Counted from the stretch's first letter, positions 1-8,911 are shown. The stretch is 44,239 bases of DNA from Moraxella oblonga NBRC 102422 (GCF_001598275.1 NZ_BCYQ01000021.1:1-44239); one strand, 5' to 3'. Numbers and translations are program-made. The notes: generated from the letters alone by a model not told the origin.

Positions 1-39
1 TACCCAAATTTTTAATTAAAATATATAAGGTCATTTAAA

Positions 40-882
40 TTGGACATTCTTTTATTTATCAAAGCCCTAATCATGGGTATTATTGAAGGTATTACCGAGT
101 TTTTGCCGATTTCTAGTACGGGCTATTTGATTTTATCGGCGGATTTAATGAACTTTTGGACAAAAGAAAAGGCAAGTTTGTTTATTGTCGTCATTCAAAT
201 GGGGGCAATGCTGGCGGTGGTTTATGATTATTGGGGCAGGCTTTGGAATGCCCTAATGGGTTTATTAACAGGCAAGGCACAAGGATTAGAAAAACCCCGT
301 CAATTAGGCTTATCGTTAATTATTGCCACATTGCCGATAATGGTGCTGGGTTTATTATTTGAAGATTTTATTACCGAAAAATTATTTCACCCTGTGGTGG
401 TGGCAATAATGTTAATTGTCGGTGCAGTGCTTATTATATATGCTGAAAAAACCAAACGCCCCATCATTGCTCAAACAGCCGAACAAATAGACTTTAAAAC
501 CGCTATTAAAATCGGTTTGGCACAATGCCTTGCTCTAATACCAGGGACTTCTCGCAGTGGCTCAACCATTATTGGGGCGTTATTATTTGGTACTTCTCGC
601 ACGGCTGGCACCGAATTTTCATTTTTTTTGGGTATTCCTGTTATTATGGGGGCAGGCTTACTAGGCTTAATCAAACACAAAGAGGCAATGCAAACAGGGG
701 GCGATTGGGCAATATTGGGTGTGGGCTTTGTGGCATCTTTTATTATTGCTTTAATTTGCATTCGCTTTATGGTGGCGTGGGTTTCCAAAAAAGACTTTAT
801 GATTTTTGCTTATTTAAGAATTATTACAGGCATTGTGGTGTTAATTGCTTTTTTTGGCTTTGGTTATTCAATGGAAGGATAA
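40..882 (+). CDS. uppP: Undecaprenyl-diphosphatase UppP (BacA family)
   Basis: Inner-membrane phosphatase that converts undecaprenyl diphosphate to the monophosphate, recycling the lipid carrier of peptidoglycan and other wall polymers. The two family signatures are visible: EGITEFLPISSTG at residues 16-28 and PGTSRSGST at 168-176, which carry the catalytic acidic, Ser and Arg residues. Several hydrophobic segments fill the rest. Its 280 residues are close to the usual ~270. The start is a TTG codon with an AAGG-type ribosome site about ten bases upstream; no ATG gives a full N-terminus. The gene is followed within a few bases by rsmJ, whose ribosome site lies inside the last codons of uppP, so the two are probably co-transcribed and translationally coupled. 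Identification is firm; the start is slightly less so. Confidence 0.95.
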   Translation: MDILLFIKALIMGIIEGITEFLPISSTGYLILSADLMNFWTKEKASLFIVVIQMGAMLAVVYDYWGRLWNALMGLLTGKAQGLEKPRQLGLSLIIATLPIMVLGLLFEDFITEKLFHPVVVAIMLIVGAVLIIYAEKTKRPIIAQTAEQIDFKTAIKIGLAQCLALIPGTSRSGSTIIGALLFGTSRTAGTEFSFFLGIPVIMGAGLLGLIKHKEAMQTGGDWAILGVGFVASFIIALICIRFMVAWVSKKDFMIFAYLRIITGIVVLIAFFGFGYSMEG

Positions 883-887
883 GATTG

Positions 888-1685
888 TTGAATTGCATTT
901 TTTTAAATAATCACGAATACGATATTAAATTTATTGAAACGCTCATACAAGAATTTCAATTAAATTTGTCATTATCTGTTATTGAAACTTTGGATTGTTC
1001 TAATAAATCTTTAAAAAAAGTAAGTGCCTTTAATGATAATGCACCTTTGTTATTTTTTGATAAACAAAGTTTTATATTGGCAATGGTTATTGATAATGAA
1101 CTTATTAAAACCAATCTTAATTGGCAAAGTCTGCAAAAACGCATTGTCTCTTCTGGGAAAAATAATGAACTGTTATTAAAGGCGTGTAAATTAAGTCAAA
1201 CAATGAGCGTTATTGACGGTACGGCAGGATTTGGCATTGATGGGCTGATATTGGCAAGTACAGGGGCAAGGGTAACGCTGATTGAACAAAATCCAATCAT
1301 TTTTTTAATGCTGTATTTTGAAAAACTTAAAATGAGCCAACATAAAAATTGGCAAAAACTGATGGATAGAATTAATATTGTATTTGGTAATAGCAATGAT
1401 ATTATCAATAACAGTATCAAACACGATTTAATTTATCTTGACCCAATGTTTCCAAATGGCAGTTATAAGGGAGCGGTCAATAAAAATATGCAAGTATTGC
1501 ATTCAATGGTTAGTCCACCAAATAGCGATGATGAATTAAAACTTTTTAATACCGCCATAGCAAAGTGTGATAAATTGGTGATTAAACGCCCTATAATAGC
1601 TCCCAATTTTGCCGATAAATCGCCCAATCAAAGTTTTAATAATGAAGTCATAAGATTTGATGTGTATATGGAGAATAATCAATGA
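888..1685 (+). CDS. rsmJ: 16S rRNA (guanine-1516-N2)-methyltransferase RsmJ
   Basis: SAM-dependent methyltransferase expected to methylate G1516 of 16S rRNA. The SAM-binding glycine loop appears as VIDGTAGFGIDG, and the catalytic region as DLIYLDPMFP, which is characteristic of RsmJ. It would be about 265 residues, near the E. coli length of 250. The frame is open far upstream, but that extension overlaps uppP and is meaningless. The likely start is one of two adjacent TTG codons (885 or 888), 6-9 bases after a GGAAGG ribosome site; I chose 888. Codon use is distinctly AT-rich compared with most of the window. It overlaps the next gene by four bases (ATGA), suggesting translational coupling. 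The family is confident; the exact start is not. Confidence 0.85.
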   Translation: MNCIFLNNHEYDIKFIETLIQEFQLNLSLSVIETLDCSNKSLKKVSAFNDNAPLLFFDKQSFILAMVIDNELIKTNLNWQSLQKRIVSSGKNNELLLKACKLSQTMSVIDGTAGFGIDGLILASTGARVTLIEQNPIIFLMLYFEKLKMSQHKNWQKLMDRINIVFGNSNDIINNSIKHDLIYLDPMFPNGSYKGAVNKNMQVLHSMVSPPNSDDELKLFNTAIAKCDKLVIKRPIIAPNFADKSPNQSFNNEVIRFDVYMENNQ

Positions 1686-1975
1686 TTGAAATTATTTTAA
1701 TTTGTGTGACAATCATTGTTTTTGGGTTTTATCTGATTTGGTTGTTTAGGTCAATGTTTAAAACCATAGATAATCCACTTGAAACATATAAGCCAGAACA
1801 TATCAATGATTTTGTCAATTTTGCCAAAACACAATTACATTTGCCCAAAGTCAAAGCCATTAAAGCCATTCGCCAAGAATTTCCTCATTTAGAATTGGTA
1901 CAAGCATTGGCAGTCTATGAATTGGCAAATAAAGAAAAAGAAATAGACAACCCTAATTTGTCAGAAAAAATATAA
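1682..1975 (+). CDS. Small single-span membrane protein, unknown function
   Basis: I do not recognise this 97-residue protein. It has one strongly hydrophobic N-terminal segment (about residues 2-24). A short, charged, probably helical soluble part follows, with the pattern FAKTQLHLPKVKAIKAIRQ, and the last 25 residues are Lys/Glu/Asn rich. The predicted topology is an N-terminal anchor with a cytoplasmic tail. It starts on an ATG that overlaps the rsmJ stop codon (ATGA), so it is probably translated together with rsmJ. Like rsmJ it is AT-rich. The coupled start and sensible membrane-protein composition argue that it is real; nothing in the sequence indicates a function. Confidence 0.65.
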   Translation: MIEIILICVTIIVFGFYLIWLFRSMFKTIDNPLETYKPEHINDFVNFAKTQLHLPKVKAIKAIRQEFPHLELVQALAVYELANKEKEIDNPNLSEKI

Positions 1976-1991
1976 AAAATGTTTCCTATTT

Positions 1992-2022
1992 TTGCCATTT
2001 TAAGTTATCATAAGCACATAAT
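1992..2022 (+). promoter_or_regulatory. Possible sigma70 promoter for ihfB
   Basis: TTGCCA at 1992-1997 and CATAAT at 2017-2022 lie in the AT-rich gap before ihfB. The 19-base spacer is longer than ideal, so this is only a candidate. An AAGAG ribosome site follows at about 2027-2031. Confidence 0.3.
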
Positions 2023-2039
2023 TTTAAAGAGAAATTATC

Positions 2040-2342
2040 ATGCAACAAACACCTATCATGAGAAAATCCGATTTAATCAATAACCTAACTTCTGAATGTC
2101 ATCATTTAGATGAAAAGTTGGTTGATGAAGCGGTGCGTGAGATAATTGGACTCATGGCGAACGCCCTAGCCAATGGCGAACGCATAGAAGTGCGTGGTTT
2201 TGGCAGTTTTTCGCTACACCACAGAGAGCCACGCCAAGCTCGTAACCCCAGAACGGGTGAGGTTGTCATGGTGGACGCAAAATCTGTGCCACATTTTAAG
2301 CCTGGTAAGGCATTGCGTGAACTCGTCAATCAAGAGATGTAA
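2040..2342 (+). CDS. ihfB: Integration host factor subunit beta
   Basis: Beta subunit of the heterodimeric nucleoid protein IHF, which bends DNA sharply at specific sites and helps regulate transcription, replication and recombination. The 100-residue protein has the HU/IHF fold pattern throughout. The DNA-minor-groove arm region RNPRTGE is followed by the beta-subunit ending [13 protein letters not shown], and [20 protein letters not shown] is diagnostic for IhfB rather than HU. It has about six extra residues at the N-terminus relative to the usual MTKSEL-type start, so ATG 2058 is an alternative. I keep 2040 because an AAGAG ribosome site sits eight bases upstream. The lapA-like gene follows three bases after the stop, as in many gammaproteobacteria where ihfB precedes lapA and pyrF. 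Confidence 0.95.
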   Translation: MQQTPIMRKSDLINNLTSECHHLDEKLVDEAVREIIGLMANALANGERIEVRGFGSFSLHHREPRQARNPRTGEVVMVDAKSVPHFKPGKALRELVNQEM

Positions 2343-2345
2343 GCC

Positions 2346-2723
2346 ATGTCCATGTTTTTAATTATTTTATTGGTGATATTTTTTGGCTATTCGTTAGCAT
2401 TGGTATTAACCAACAACAATGAAGTTGCTGTTAATCTATTGTTTAGTCAACTACCTAACACCAATTTGGGTTTGGTGCTAATTGCTACCATCACATTGGG
2501 GGTTTTTATCGGTGTGTTGCTGGCGTTGTTGATTTTTAAAGTTTTGCAAAACAAACTAGAAATCAGAAAACTGCACAAAGATGTTGCTCTATTGGAAAGC
2601 AAATTAAAGGAAGCAAACATCGCCATTGAGCAAAATCGCATCGCCTTAGCACAGACACAAGCCACACAAACCATGCCAGAGCCAACCCTTAACACCACGT
2701 TTGTACCCCCACAAGGACAATGA
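2346..2723 (+). CDS. LapA-family (lipopolysaccharide assembly protein A domain) inner-membrane protein
   Basis: Two hydrophobic segments (about residues 1-22 and 38-62) are followed by a Lys/Glu-rich predicted coiled coil (about 63-100) and a Pro/Thr tail. This is the architecture of LapA (YciS), which in E. coli works with LapB to control LpxC turnover and LPS synthesis. At 125 residues it is slightly longer than E. coli LapA. The [11 protein letters not shown] stretch between the helices resembles the N-x-x-x-V-x-v-n-l-l pattern of the family. Position between ihfB and pyrF matches the conserved order ihfB-lapA-(lapB)-pyrF; a lapB (TPR protein) gene is missing from this position. The stop codon lies one base before the pyrF ATG. 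Confidence 0.8.
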   Translation: MSMFLIILLVIFFGYSLALVLTNNNEVAVNLLFSQLPNTNLGLVLIATITLGVFIGVLLALLIFKVLQNKLEIRKLHKDVALLESKLKEANIAIEQNRIALAQTQATQTMPEPTLNTTFVPPQGQ

Positions 2724-2724
2724 C

Positions 2725-3414
2725 ATGACTGCATCGCCCATTATCGTTGCCATTGATAAACATGATTTAGGTTCGGCATTGGCATTGGCGGACAAATTGG
2801 ACCCAAAGCTATGTCGTTTAAAGGTGGGAAAAGAGCTGTTTACCGCTTGTGGTACAGAAGTTGTCAAGTCCTTGCATGCTCGGGGTTTTGAGTTATTTTT
2901 GGATTTAAAATTCCACGACATTCCTAATACCACCGCCCAAGCGGTGCTAAGTTCAGCCGATTTGGGTGTATGGATGGTAAATGTTCATGCCATGAGCGGT
3001 AGTCAAACGATGAAACTGTGCAAAACCCGCCTGCGTGAGGGTGGCTACGCAACCTTACTTATTGGTGTAACGGTATTGACCTCAATGACTGATGAGGCGC
3101 TTATAGAGCTTGGTATTAATGACAAAGTTAGCAATCAAGTCTTGCGACTTGCCAAACTTACCCAAGCATCAGGGTTAGATGGGGTGGTTTGTTCCGCCCA
3201 AGAGGCTAAATTGCTAAAAAGTACATTGGGAGCGGATTTTAAACTCATCACGCCCGGCATTCGTCTGCCTGATGATAGTAGAGATGACCAGCAACGCATT
3301 TGTACGCCCAAAGATGCTGTGGCAAATGGTTCGGACTTTTTGGTGATTGGTCGATCAATTACCACCGCCAAAGATCCAGTTGCCAAACTTCAACAAATTC
3401 TAAGCACTTTATAA
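2725..3414 (+). CDS. pyrF: Orotidine 5'-phosphate decarboxylase
   Basis: Catalyses the last step of UMP synthesis, decarboxylating OMP to UMP in the cytosol. The active-site signature [10 protein letters not shown] starts at residue 60 and contains the catalytic Lys62 and Asp65; the N-terminal VAIDKHD and the C-terminal [17 protein letters not shown] with [11 protein letters not shown] (phosphate binding) are typical. The length of 229 residues fits the family. The frame is open from 2701, but those codons overlap lapA. ATG 2725 is preceded by AAGG and begins with the expected [11 protein letters not shown]. It is part of a compact run with ihfB and the lapA-like gene. Confidence 0.95.
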   Translation: MTASPIIVAIDKHDLGSALALADKLDPKLCRLKVGKELFTACGTEVVKSLHARGFELFLDLKFHDIPNTTAQAVLSSADLGVWMVNVHAMSGSQTMKLCKTRLREGGYATLLIGVTVLTSMTDEALIELGINDKVSNQVLRLAKLTQASGLDGVVCSAQEAKLLKSTLGADFKLITPGIRLPDDSRDDQQRICTPKDAVANGSDFLVIGRSITTAKDPVAKLQQILSTL

Positions 3415-3426
3415 TCTTTGATTGCC

Positions 3427-4644
3427 ATGACTGATATGTTCGCTTTTCCAAAACCACCTAATCGTCCCATACCCACGCTACCTATCAGATGGGTGGAGAC
3501 TGATGATGAGTTGTACGCGTTGATTGATGAGATTGATGATGTGGACGTGGTGGCACTTGATACCGAATTTGTGAGGCGTACCACCTATTATCCGATTTTG
3601 GCACTTGTGCAAGTGAACACGGGTAAGGGCATTTATTTGGTAGATGCCCCCAAACTTGATTTGAGTGAATTTTGGCAAGCACTTTCAGAAGTACCAACCA
3701 TGCTGTGGTATGCGTGCGGTGAAGATTTGACGATTTTTTATCATTTGGCAAAATGCCCACCACTCACCAATATCATTGATATACAAATTGGCATTGCATA
3801 TCTTACCAGTCTTATGCAGGTCGGTTATGCTCAAGCGGTGTTTGAGGTATTGGGTGTAACACTAGACAAAGCCGAAAGTCAATCAGATTGGCTTGTTCGT
3901 CCACTTAGCGACAATCAACAAAACTACGCCATTAGTGATGTGCAGTATTTGCCTACACTGTATGAAGTTATCAAAGAAACTCTTGTTGCCAAAAATCTGT
4001 TTGATTGCGTGATTGAAGACAGCTTATTATACGCTAAAGAAATTCATACTGCTTTACACACCCCCAATGAGCAGGTGTATTTGGACTATCTTGACCCCAA
4101 ATATAACCAACGTCAAATCACCTTGTTACAAGCTTTAACCAGTTGGCGAGAACGTTTGGCAAGGGTCAAAAACAAACCACGCACCTTTATCATTGACAAA
4201 CAGGGACTGCGAGACATCATTGATACCATGCCTACCACTACCAAGGCATTAGCAAATACAAGCATTAATCGCAATGCCCTACGCCGTTATGGTGATGACA
4301 TTGTGCGTATCATCAAACAAGTAACAAGTCTGCCCAAAGAGCAACTCATTACCCTACCGCCACCGCCGTATACTAGTAAAAATAAACCCTTTAAAAAAGA
4401 GTTGTCCCAAGCCCTTGCTGCTCACAGTCAAGCTACTCAAATCCCTGAATCATTGCTTATGCGAGGGCGGTGGCTAAATCAACTTTTATATATGATTTAC
4501 CAAGAGTTAGACGATGAGCATTTGCCAGACGGTTTGAAAGGCTATCGCCATGAGTGGGTTATTGCACATATTTTACCACTACTGCGTGAGTACAAAGAGC
4601 AGATTGCGGACGGCTTTATCTTGGGCAACAATCAGCGTGGTTGA
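3427..4644 (+). CDS. rnd: Ribonuclease D
   Basis: 3'-5' exoribonuclease that trims tRNA 3' ends. The DEDDy exonuclease motifs are in order: Exo I VALDTEF (Asp45, Glu47 from ATG 3427), Exo II CGEDLTIF, and Exo III YAISDVQYLP with the Tyr-x3-Asp spacing. An HRDC-like helical region follows from about residue 235 (LLQALTSWRERLARVKNKPR). About 405 residues is near the family norm (375-400). A TTG three codons upstream (3418) is an alternative start. It begins shortly after pyrF. Its 3' end overlaps by 13 bases the end of the convergent gene on the minus strand. Confidence 0.9.
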   Translation: MTDMFAFPKPPNRPIPTLPIRWVETDDELYALIDEIDDVDVVALDTEFVRRTTYYPILALVQVNTGKGIYLVDAPKLDLSEFWQALSEVPTMLWYACGEDLTIFYHLAKCPPLTNIIDIQIGIAYLTSLMQVGYAQAVFEVLGVTLDKAESQSDWLVRPLSDNQQNYAISDVQYLPTLYEVIKETLVAKNLFDCVIEDSLLYAKEIHTALHTPNEQVYLDYLDPKYNQRQITLLQALTSWRERLARVKNKPRTFIIDKQGLRDIIDTMPTTTKALANTSINRNALRRYGDDIVRIIKQVTSLPKEQLITLPPPPYTSKNKPFKKELSQALAAHSQATQIPESLLMRGRWLNQLLYMIYQELDDEHLPDGLKGYRHEWVIAHILPLLREYKEQIADGFILGNNQRG

Positions 4645-5357
4645 CTTAATAAGCCAATAATCACTGCCATAAATTCGGGTAAATTCATGCCTTTGGCATT
4701 CATCACCACATAAGTTTCGCCCAGTACAAACTCACCATGATAATACATATTGCCCTGTTTGTCGCTCAACGATTCTAGGCGGATGGGTGTACCGTCTACA
4801 TTTTCGTTAAACAGCTCCTTAATCAATATGGTTTCATGTGCCAATTTGGTTTGGGTGATTTCAAGGCGGGATTTGGTGGTGGGGTTTTCAAACAATTGAT
4901 AAATGCCATCAAAACCCTGCTCACCCTTTTGCCCTTCGTATTGGCGACCTGTCAAGACAAAGCCTTGTGGTAAAAACGACATCATCTTGACTGCTTGGAA
5001 GGATAAAGGTTGCTTGCGTCCAAAACGATAAGTCATCTTGGCGTGGGTAGATTGTTTAAATTCGGTGGTTAAAACCCCGCCCGTGCTACTGCCTGTTTCT
5101 TGGATATTGTTGATTTGTTTTAGGATTTTTTGTTTTTCTTGGGGAGTAATTTTGGTATTTTCAATAGAAACGTAACGCACCAACTGTGGTTTTGGTAGCA
5201 CTTCGCTCATTTTTAGCACACCCACGTCTGCTTTTGCAGTTGGTACGATGGTCATTTTGTCATTGTTTGGACGTGCCCATATCAACCCTAAGCCTATCGC
5301 ACCCAAGCACACAGCACCGATGAGGAGGGTTTTTTGATGTTTTTTAAAATGTGTCAT
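4632..5357 (-). CDS. Membrane-anchored periplasmic protein of unknown function
   Basis: A 241-residue protein I cannot assign. It has a short basic N-terminus (THFKKHQK) and one hydrophobic segment (about residues 10-29) without a clear cleavage site or lipobox, so it is probably an N-terminal anchor with the rest in the periplasm. The body alternates short polar and hydrophobic stretches suggestive of beta structure; the C-terminal part includes TYVVMNAKGMNLPEFMAVI. The gene is immediately upstream of yfaE/nrdB in map order but downstream in transcription. It has its own gap of about 38 bases and no clear terminator from yfaE. Its tail overlaps rnd by 13 bases. The protein-like composition supports a real gene. 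Confidence 0.7.
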   Translation of the reverse strand: MTHFKKHQKTLLIGAVCLGAIGLGLIWARPNNDKMTIVPTAKADVGVLKMSEVLPKPQLVRYVSIENTKITPQEKQKILKQINNIQETGSSTGGVLTTEFKQSTHAKMTYRFGRKQPLSFQAVKMMSFLPQGFVLTGRQYEGQKGEQGFDGIYQLFENPTTKSRLEITQTKLAHETILIKELFNENVDGTPIRLESLSDKQGNMYYHGEFVLGETYVVMNAKGMNLPEFMAVIIGLLSQPR

Positions 5358-5395
5358 AATTTATTGTGATGACCTTGTAATCTTTTATGGATATT

Positions 5396-5692
5396 TTAAC
5401 GGTTTTTGATAAAATCATCAAATAAACTTAACCGACCTTCATAACACACCGCAAGCGTGCCATCACAAACGCAACAACACGCCAATACTTCACCATCATC
5501 AAGCATGGCAAGCGGTGAGCTTTTATGGGAAGTGGCACAGGTAGATGAGTGTACTTTTATTTTGCATGCCCCACAAAAACCCTGCCGACACATATATCGC
5601 ACATCTTTATGTTCGGTGCGTATCATGCCATCAAGCAAAGTTTCACCATCATGCAAATAAAATCGTTTTTCTTCTGTAAAAACCCAGCCCAT
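5396..5692 (-). CDS. yfaE: 2Fe-2S ferredoxin, YfaE-type (ribonucleotide reductase maintenance)
   Basis: Small [2Fe-2S] plant-type ferredoxin of 98 residues. Cys35, Cys40 and Cys43 form the C-x4-C-x2-C cluster motif in CRQGFCGAC, and the fourth ligand lies in the LACCCVC run (Cys72-76), matching the LPCCCRA motif of E. coli YfaE. YfaE supplies electrons to regenerate the diferric-tyrosyl radical of NrdB. Its place directly after nrdB (14-base gap, same strand) supports this role. A divergent extra Cys pair (Cys52, Cys76) is present that I cannot interpret. The assignment rests on motif plus context. Confidence 0.88.
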   Translation of the reverse strand: MGWVFTEEKRFYLHDGETLLDGMIRTEHKDVRYMCRQGFCGACKIKVHSSTCATSHKSSPLAMLDDGEVLACCCVCDGTLAVCYEGRLSLFDDFIKNR

Positions 5693-5706
5693 ACCACATC
5701 ACTAAA

Positions 5707-6804
5707 TTATAATTTAAAATCGTCCAAGTCTACATCGTCCAAATCACTGTCAATCTGACCAACCAGATAAGTGGTGATTTCTGTTTCTTGGGGGGCGACT
5801 TGGACGTTGTCGGACGATAACCATGCGTTAATCCATGGGATTGGGTTGGATTTGACATCAAAAATAGCAGGTAGACCAATCGCACTCATGCGAGCATTGG
5901 TGATGTATTCAATATATTGACATAAAATATCACGGTTTAGCCCGATGATTGAGCCATCTTTGAACAAATAGTCCGCCCAGTCTTTTTCTTGCTCGGACGC
6001 CACACGGAAAATCTGGATTGCTTCGGCTTCACATTCTTTGGCAATCTCCACCATTTCAGGGTCATCTTTGCCATTTCTCATTAGGTTGATGATATGTTGA
6101 GTGCCATTTAGGTGCAAGGCTTCATCACGAGCAATCATCTTGATGATTTTGGCATTGCCTTCCATGACTTTGTTTTCGGCAAAAGCAAATGAGCAGGCAA
6201 ATGACACATAAAAACGAATGGCTTCTAGGACATTGACCGCCACGATACATAGGTATAGTTTTTTCTTTAATTCACGCAAATCACCTTTGCCTGTCAAATT
6301 ATACATCTGACTGGCTTCATACAAATCATCATAATACACCGCAATGTCTTTGGCTCGTGCCAAAATATGCTCGTTATCCATAATATCATCAAAAATGATG
6401 CTGGGGTCATTGACAATGTTGCGAATGATGTGTGTATAACTACGGCTGTGAATGGTTTCGCTAAATGACCAAGTTTCAATCCACGTTTCAAGTTCGGGTA
6501 AAGACACAATCGGTAAAAGCACCGCATTGGGGCTACGCCCTTGAATGCTGTCAAGCAAGGTTTGGTATTTTAGATTGGATAAAAAAATGTGCTGGGCAGG
6601 GGCAGAAAGCTCACTAAAATCAATCCTATCGCGACTGACATCAATCTCTTCTGGTCGCCAAAAAAAGGACAACTGTTTCTCAATGAGTTGCTCAAATATT
6701 GGGTGGCGTTGTTGGTCATAGCGAGAGACATTCACGGCTTGCCCAAAAAACATGGGTTCTTTTAGGGGGTCGTTTTTGGTTTGAGGAAAAATAGAATAAT
6801 GCAT
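5707..6804 (-). CDS. nrdB: Class Ia ribonucleoside-diphosphate reductase, beta subunit
   Basis: Small subunit of aerobic ribonucleotide reductase, carrying the diiron-tyrosyl radical that starts reduction of NDPs to dNDPs in the NrdA partner. The core motif [17 protein letters not shown] includes iron ligands Glu116 and His119 and the radical Tyr123. The second ligand set lies in [13 protein letters not shown]. The C-terminus ends DVDLDDFKL, the flexible acidic tail that docks into NrdA. Its 365 residues match E. coli NrdB (376). Unusually the large-subunit gene nrdA is not adjacent; upstream lies a ~180-bp AT-rich region with tandem repeats and then an unrelated exporter. The yfaE ferredoxin gene follows directly. 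Confidence 0.96.
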   Translation of the reverse strand: MHYSIFPQTKNDPLKEPMFFGQAVNVSRYDQQRHPIFEQLIEKQLSFFWRPEEIDVSRDRIDFSELSAPAQHIFLSNLKYQTLLDSIQGRSPNAVLLPIVSLPELETWIETWSFSETIHSRSYTHIIRNIVNDPSIIFDDIMDNEHILARAKDIAVYYDDLYEASQMYNLTGKGDLRELKKKLYLCIVAVNVLEAIRFYVSFACSFAFAENKVMEGNAKIIKMIARDEALHLNGTQHIINLMRNGKDDPEMVEIAKECEAEAIQIFRVASEQEKDWADYLFKDGSIIGLNRDILCQYIEYITNARMSAIGLPAIFDVKSNPIPWINAWLSSDNVQVAPQETEITTYLVGQIDSDLDDVDLDDFKL

Positions 6805-6985
6805 AAAATTTAATCTCTAATGTGTAATGACAATCATCATCGGTTGGTGATGAGTGGTGAAAATTTTAGCATATTTTTGATGAAAATTTTCATTTGAATG
6901 ATAAAATTTATTAAGCGATTGATTTTATTAATGATAAAATTTGTTAAGTAATTGATTTTATTAAATTATTTATTTTTTGAAATGG
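6805..6985. repeat. AT-rich nrdB upstream region with a 33-bp tandem duplication
   Basis: Two 33-bp direct repeats lie head to tail at 6898-6930 and 6931-6963, differing at three positions. Each copy carries ATAAAAT and ATTTTAT near its ends, so each can form a weak stem-loop. Closer to nrdB are two TGAAAATTTT motifs (6858-6867 and 6881-6890), the second within the 12-base palindrome TGAAAATTTTCA. The region is upstream of nrdB on the minus strand, so these could be regulatory. I found no convincing NrdR box. Confidence 0.75.
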
Positions 6986-7438
6986 TTAAACGATGGGTTT
7001 ACGCCGATAAAATAACAATCCGGGAATGGATAAGCCCAATACCAATGCCGAAATGATAAAAATCGCTTCAAAAAAGTAAGTCATCATTTGCACAAATAGC
7101 GGTATGCTAAATCCAAAATAGCCAATTTGTACCATACTCACCATCGCTTTATACGCCACAATACCCGGCATGAGGCAAATGACACTTGGTACGATGAGTG
7201 CTTTGGGCGGTAATCCTTTTTTTTGGGCAAAATATACACCCAAAAAACTGGCAAACATCGCTCCAAAAAAAGTCGCCACCGCCAAATGTACGTTTGCTTG
7301 TGTCATGAGTGTTTTTGTGCCAAAACTGATGGCGGTTAGTATCATGCAAAGACTTATATAACGCAAGGGTAGGGTAAACATCAAACACCACCCAAAGGTA
7401 ATAACACAGCTTAGCAAAATATCAATGATAAAATTCAT
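6986..7438 (-). CDS. Threonine/serine exporter C-terminal half (YjjB/DUF3815-type)
   Basis: A 150-residue integral membrane protein with about four to five hydrophobic segments. It resembles the C-terminal ThrE_2 domain, found either fused in ThrE or as a separate partner such as YjjB. The conserved LPPKALIVPSVICLMPGIVAYKAM region is typical of the family, and the C-terminus has a short basic tail. The frame is open to 7531, but I start at ATG 7438, which overlaps by one base the stop of the preceding gene (TGATG). That gene encodes the N-terminal half. E. coli YjjP-YjjB has been linked to succinate export and ThrE to threonine/serine export, so the substrate here is unknown. Confidence 0.82.
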   Translation of the reverse strand: MNFIIDILLSCVITFGWCLMFTLPLRYISLCMILTAISFGTKTLMTQANVHLAVATFFGAMFASFLGVYFAQKKGLPPKALIVPSVICLMPGIVAYKAMVSMVQIGYFGFSIPLFVQMMTYFFEAIFIISALVLGLSIPGLLFYRRKPIV

Positions 7439-8265
7439 CAGTGTAGTCCCCAATCTGGAATTTGCAATAAAATCAATGCAATGACAATACCAACACAAGA
7501 CGATAAAGTGAGCATGGTGGCAAACATCCAACGACCCACGCCCATGTTAATATAACCTTTTAAAATATCAGATAGAGCGTTGATGATGGGAAAGCTTGGC
7601 ACAAGCAATAAAACGCTTGACGCAACGGCGACATCGGTATTTGCTCCTAAATTTAAAAAATGACCACTTGCCCCAAGACAGGTTGCTACAAAAGCGGTGA
7701 TAATGACAACCACAAAGGGGTTAAAATGTTGAGTGGAAAGATAGGTTCGTACTCGCATGGCACACATACCTGCCACCAATGTTACGAGGGCGATTTTTAT
7801 ATTGCCACCATTTAAATAAGCAAAGCAGGCACAGGATAAACCGACAAATAACGCCAAAATGATGTTGGGGTAGGTGGTGCGGTTGATGTGGTACAGGCGG
7901 TGTTCAATGTCGCCAACCCAAGATTCATCAAATTTTTGGGATTGATTTCTTTGGCGTTCAATGTCAAGGATAATTTGCTGAATTTGTACCAAAATATTGA
8001 CATTAATGCCTTGATGAACGGTGTTTCTGGCGGTGGTAATACAGCGACCTTGATGAAGTGTTGTCAATGTGATGGCGTTAAATGATAATGCACATTCTAC
8101 CCCCGTTACACCAAGTGACAAACCCAAACGTTTGGTCAAATCTACCACCACCACCGATTCTGCTCCGTATTGCATGAGCAACAAAGCACAACGCACACAA
8201 AGTCGTGTGATGCGTTGTTGGTCTTCGTGGCTTAGGTAGGGGGGTTTTTGAACAATGGTGCTCAT
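7438..8265 (-). CDS. Threonine/serine exporter N-terminal half (YjjP/DUF1212-type)
   Basis: A 275-residue protein with a soluble N-terminal part containing LLMQYGAESVVVVDLTKRLGLSLG, the signature of the ThrE N-terminal (DUF1212) domain. About five hydrophobic segments follow from residue 125 on. It overlaps its downstream partner by one base, giving a split ThrE. The two gene products are expected to form one transporter in the inner membrane that exports threonine/serine or a dicarboxylate. It starts 40 bases from a divergent ORF extension upstream of trmL, so the promoter must lie in the short region 8266-8374. Confidence 0.85.
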   Translation of the reverse strand: MSTIVQKPPYLSHEDQQRITRLCVRCALLLMQYGAESVVVVDLTKRLGLSLGVTGVECALSFNAITLTTLHQGRCITTARNTVHQGINVNILVQIQQIILDIERQRNQSQKFDESWVGDIEHRLYHINRTTYPNIILALFVGLSCACFAYLNGGNIKIALVTLVAGMCAMRVRTYLSTQHFNPFVVVIITAFVATCLGASGHFLNLGANTDVAVASSVLLLVPSFPIINALSDILKGYINMGVGRWMFATMLTLSSCVGIVIALILLQIPDWGLH

Positions 8266-8374
8266 AATTATACGGTGTCAAAATTATATATTATAACTTG
8301 ATGTTGTGAATGTTCAACATACCTTAGCAAAAAAGTGTATAATAATGGTTTATTTTTTACCATTTATTTGTCCC

Positions 8375-8905
8375 ATGCAACAAATCCACATTGTTTTATA
8401 CACCCCCAAAATCCCCAATAATACAGGTAATGCCATTCGCCTGTGTGCCAATACAGGAGCAAAACTACATCTTATCAAACCTTTGGCGTTTGAGCTTGAT
8501 GATAAAAAGTTGAGACGAGCGGGGCTTGATTACCACGAATATGCTGACATGCAAGTGCATGATGATTGGCAGGCGTGTCGTGATTATTTAACAAACGTGG
8601 GTGTGGAGACGGTGGTGGCTTTGACGACAAAATTTAGCCGTCCATTTTACGATTATGATTTTAAACAAAATAATGGCTTGGTTGCATTGGTTTTTGGTTC
8701 AGAAACTGATGGCTTGCCTACTGATGTGCGTGATGATATTGGAGCGGACAATTGGCTAAGGTTGCCCATGCTCCCTGATTCTCGCAGTCTAAACCTATCT
8801 AACAGCGTGGCGATTTGTCTGTACGAAGTATGGCGACAACTTGGCTTTGTGGGTGATGTGGGTGAGAGTGTGGGTTATCATCGTTTGTCTAGTCGTCCTG
8901 AGTGA
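8375..8905 (+). CDS. trmL: tRNA (cytidine(34)-2'-O)-methyltransferase TrmL
   Basis: SPOUT-class methyltransferase expected to 2'-O-methylate the wobble nucleotide of tRNA-Leu isoacceptors, using SAM bound in a trefoil knot. The three SPOUT motifs are visible: NNTGNAIRLCANTGA near the N-terminus, LVFGSETDGLP, and the knot LPMLPDSRSLNLSNSVAICLYE. The frame opens at 8306, but the conserved domain begins at ATG 8375 (MQQIHIVLYTPKIPNNTGN), giving 176 residues versus 157 in E. coli. The product ends with a short family-variable tail. A lipoprotein gene begins six bases after the stop. Confidence 0.93.
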   Translation: MQQIHIVLYTPKIPNNTGNAIRLCANTGAKLHLIKPLAFELDDKKLRRAGLDYHEYADMQVHDDWQACRDYLTNVGVETVVALTTKFSRPFYDYDFKQNNGLVALVFGSETDGLPTDVRDDIGADNWLRLPMLPDSRSLNLSNSVAICLYEVWRQLGFVGDVGESVGYHRLSSRPE

Positions 8906-8911
8906 TTTGTT

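Noticed and set aside
525-884. N-terminal extension of the rsmJ reading frame inside uppP
   Set aside because: It is a shadow of uppP in another frame; the translation is rich in Trp/Tyr/Cys and no ribosome site supports it.
2447-2933. Minus-strand ORFs over lapA and pyrF
   Set aside because: Shadows of well-identified genes, Cys/Ser-rich translations.
6898-6963. NrdR boxes in the nrdB upstream tandem repeat
   Set aside because: The repeats lack the ACACWATATATWGTGT-type core.
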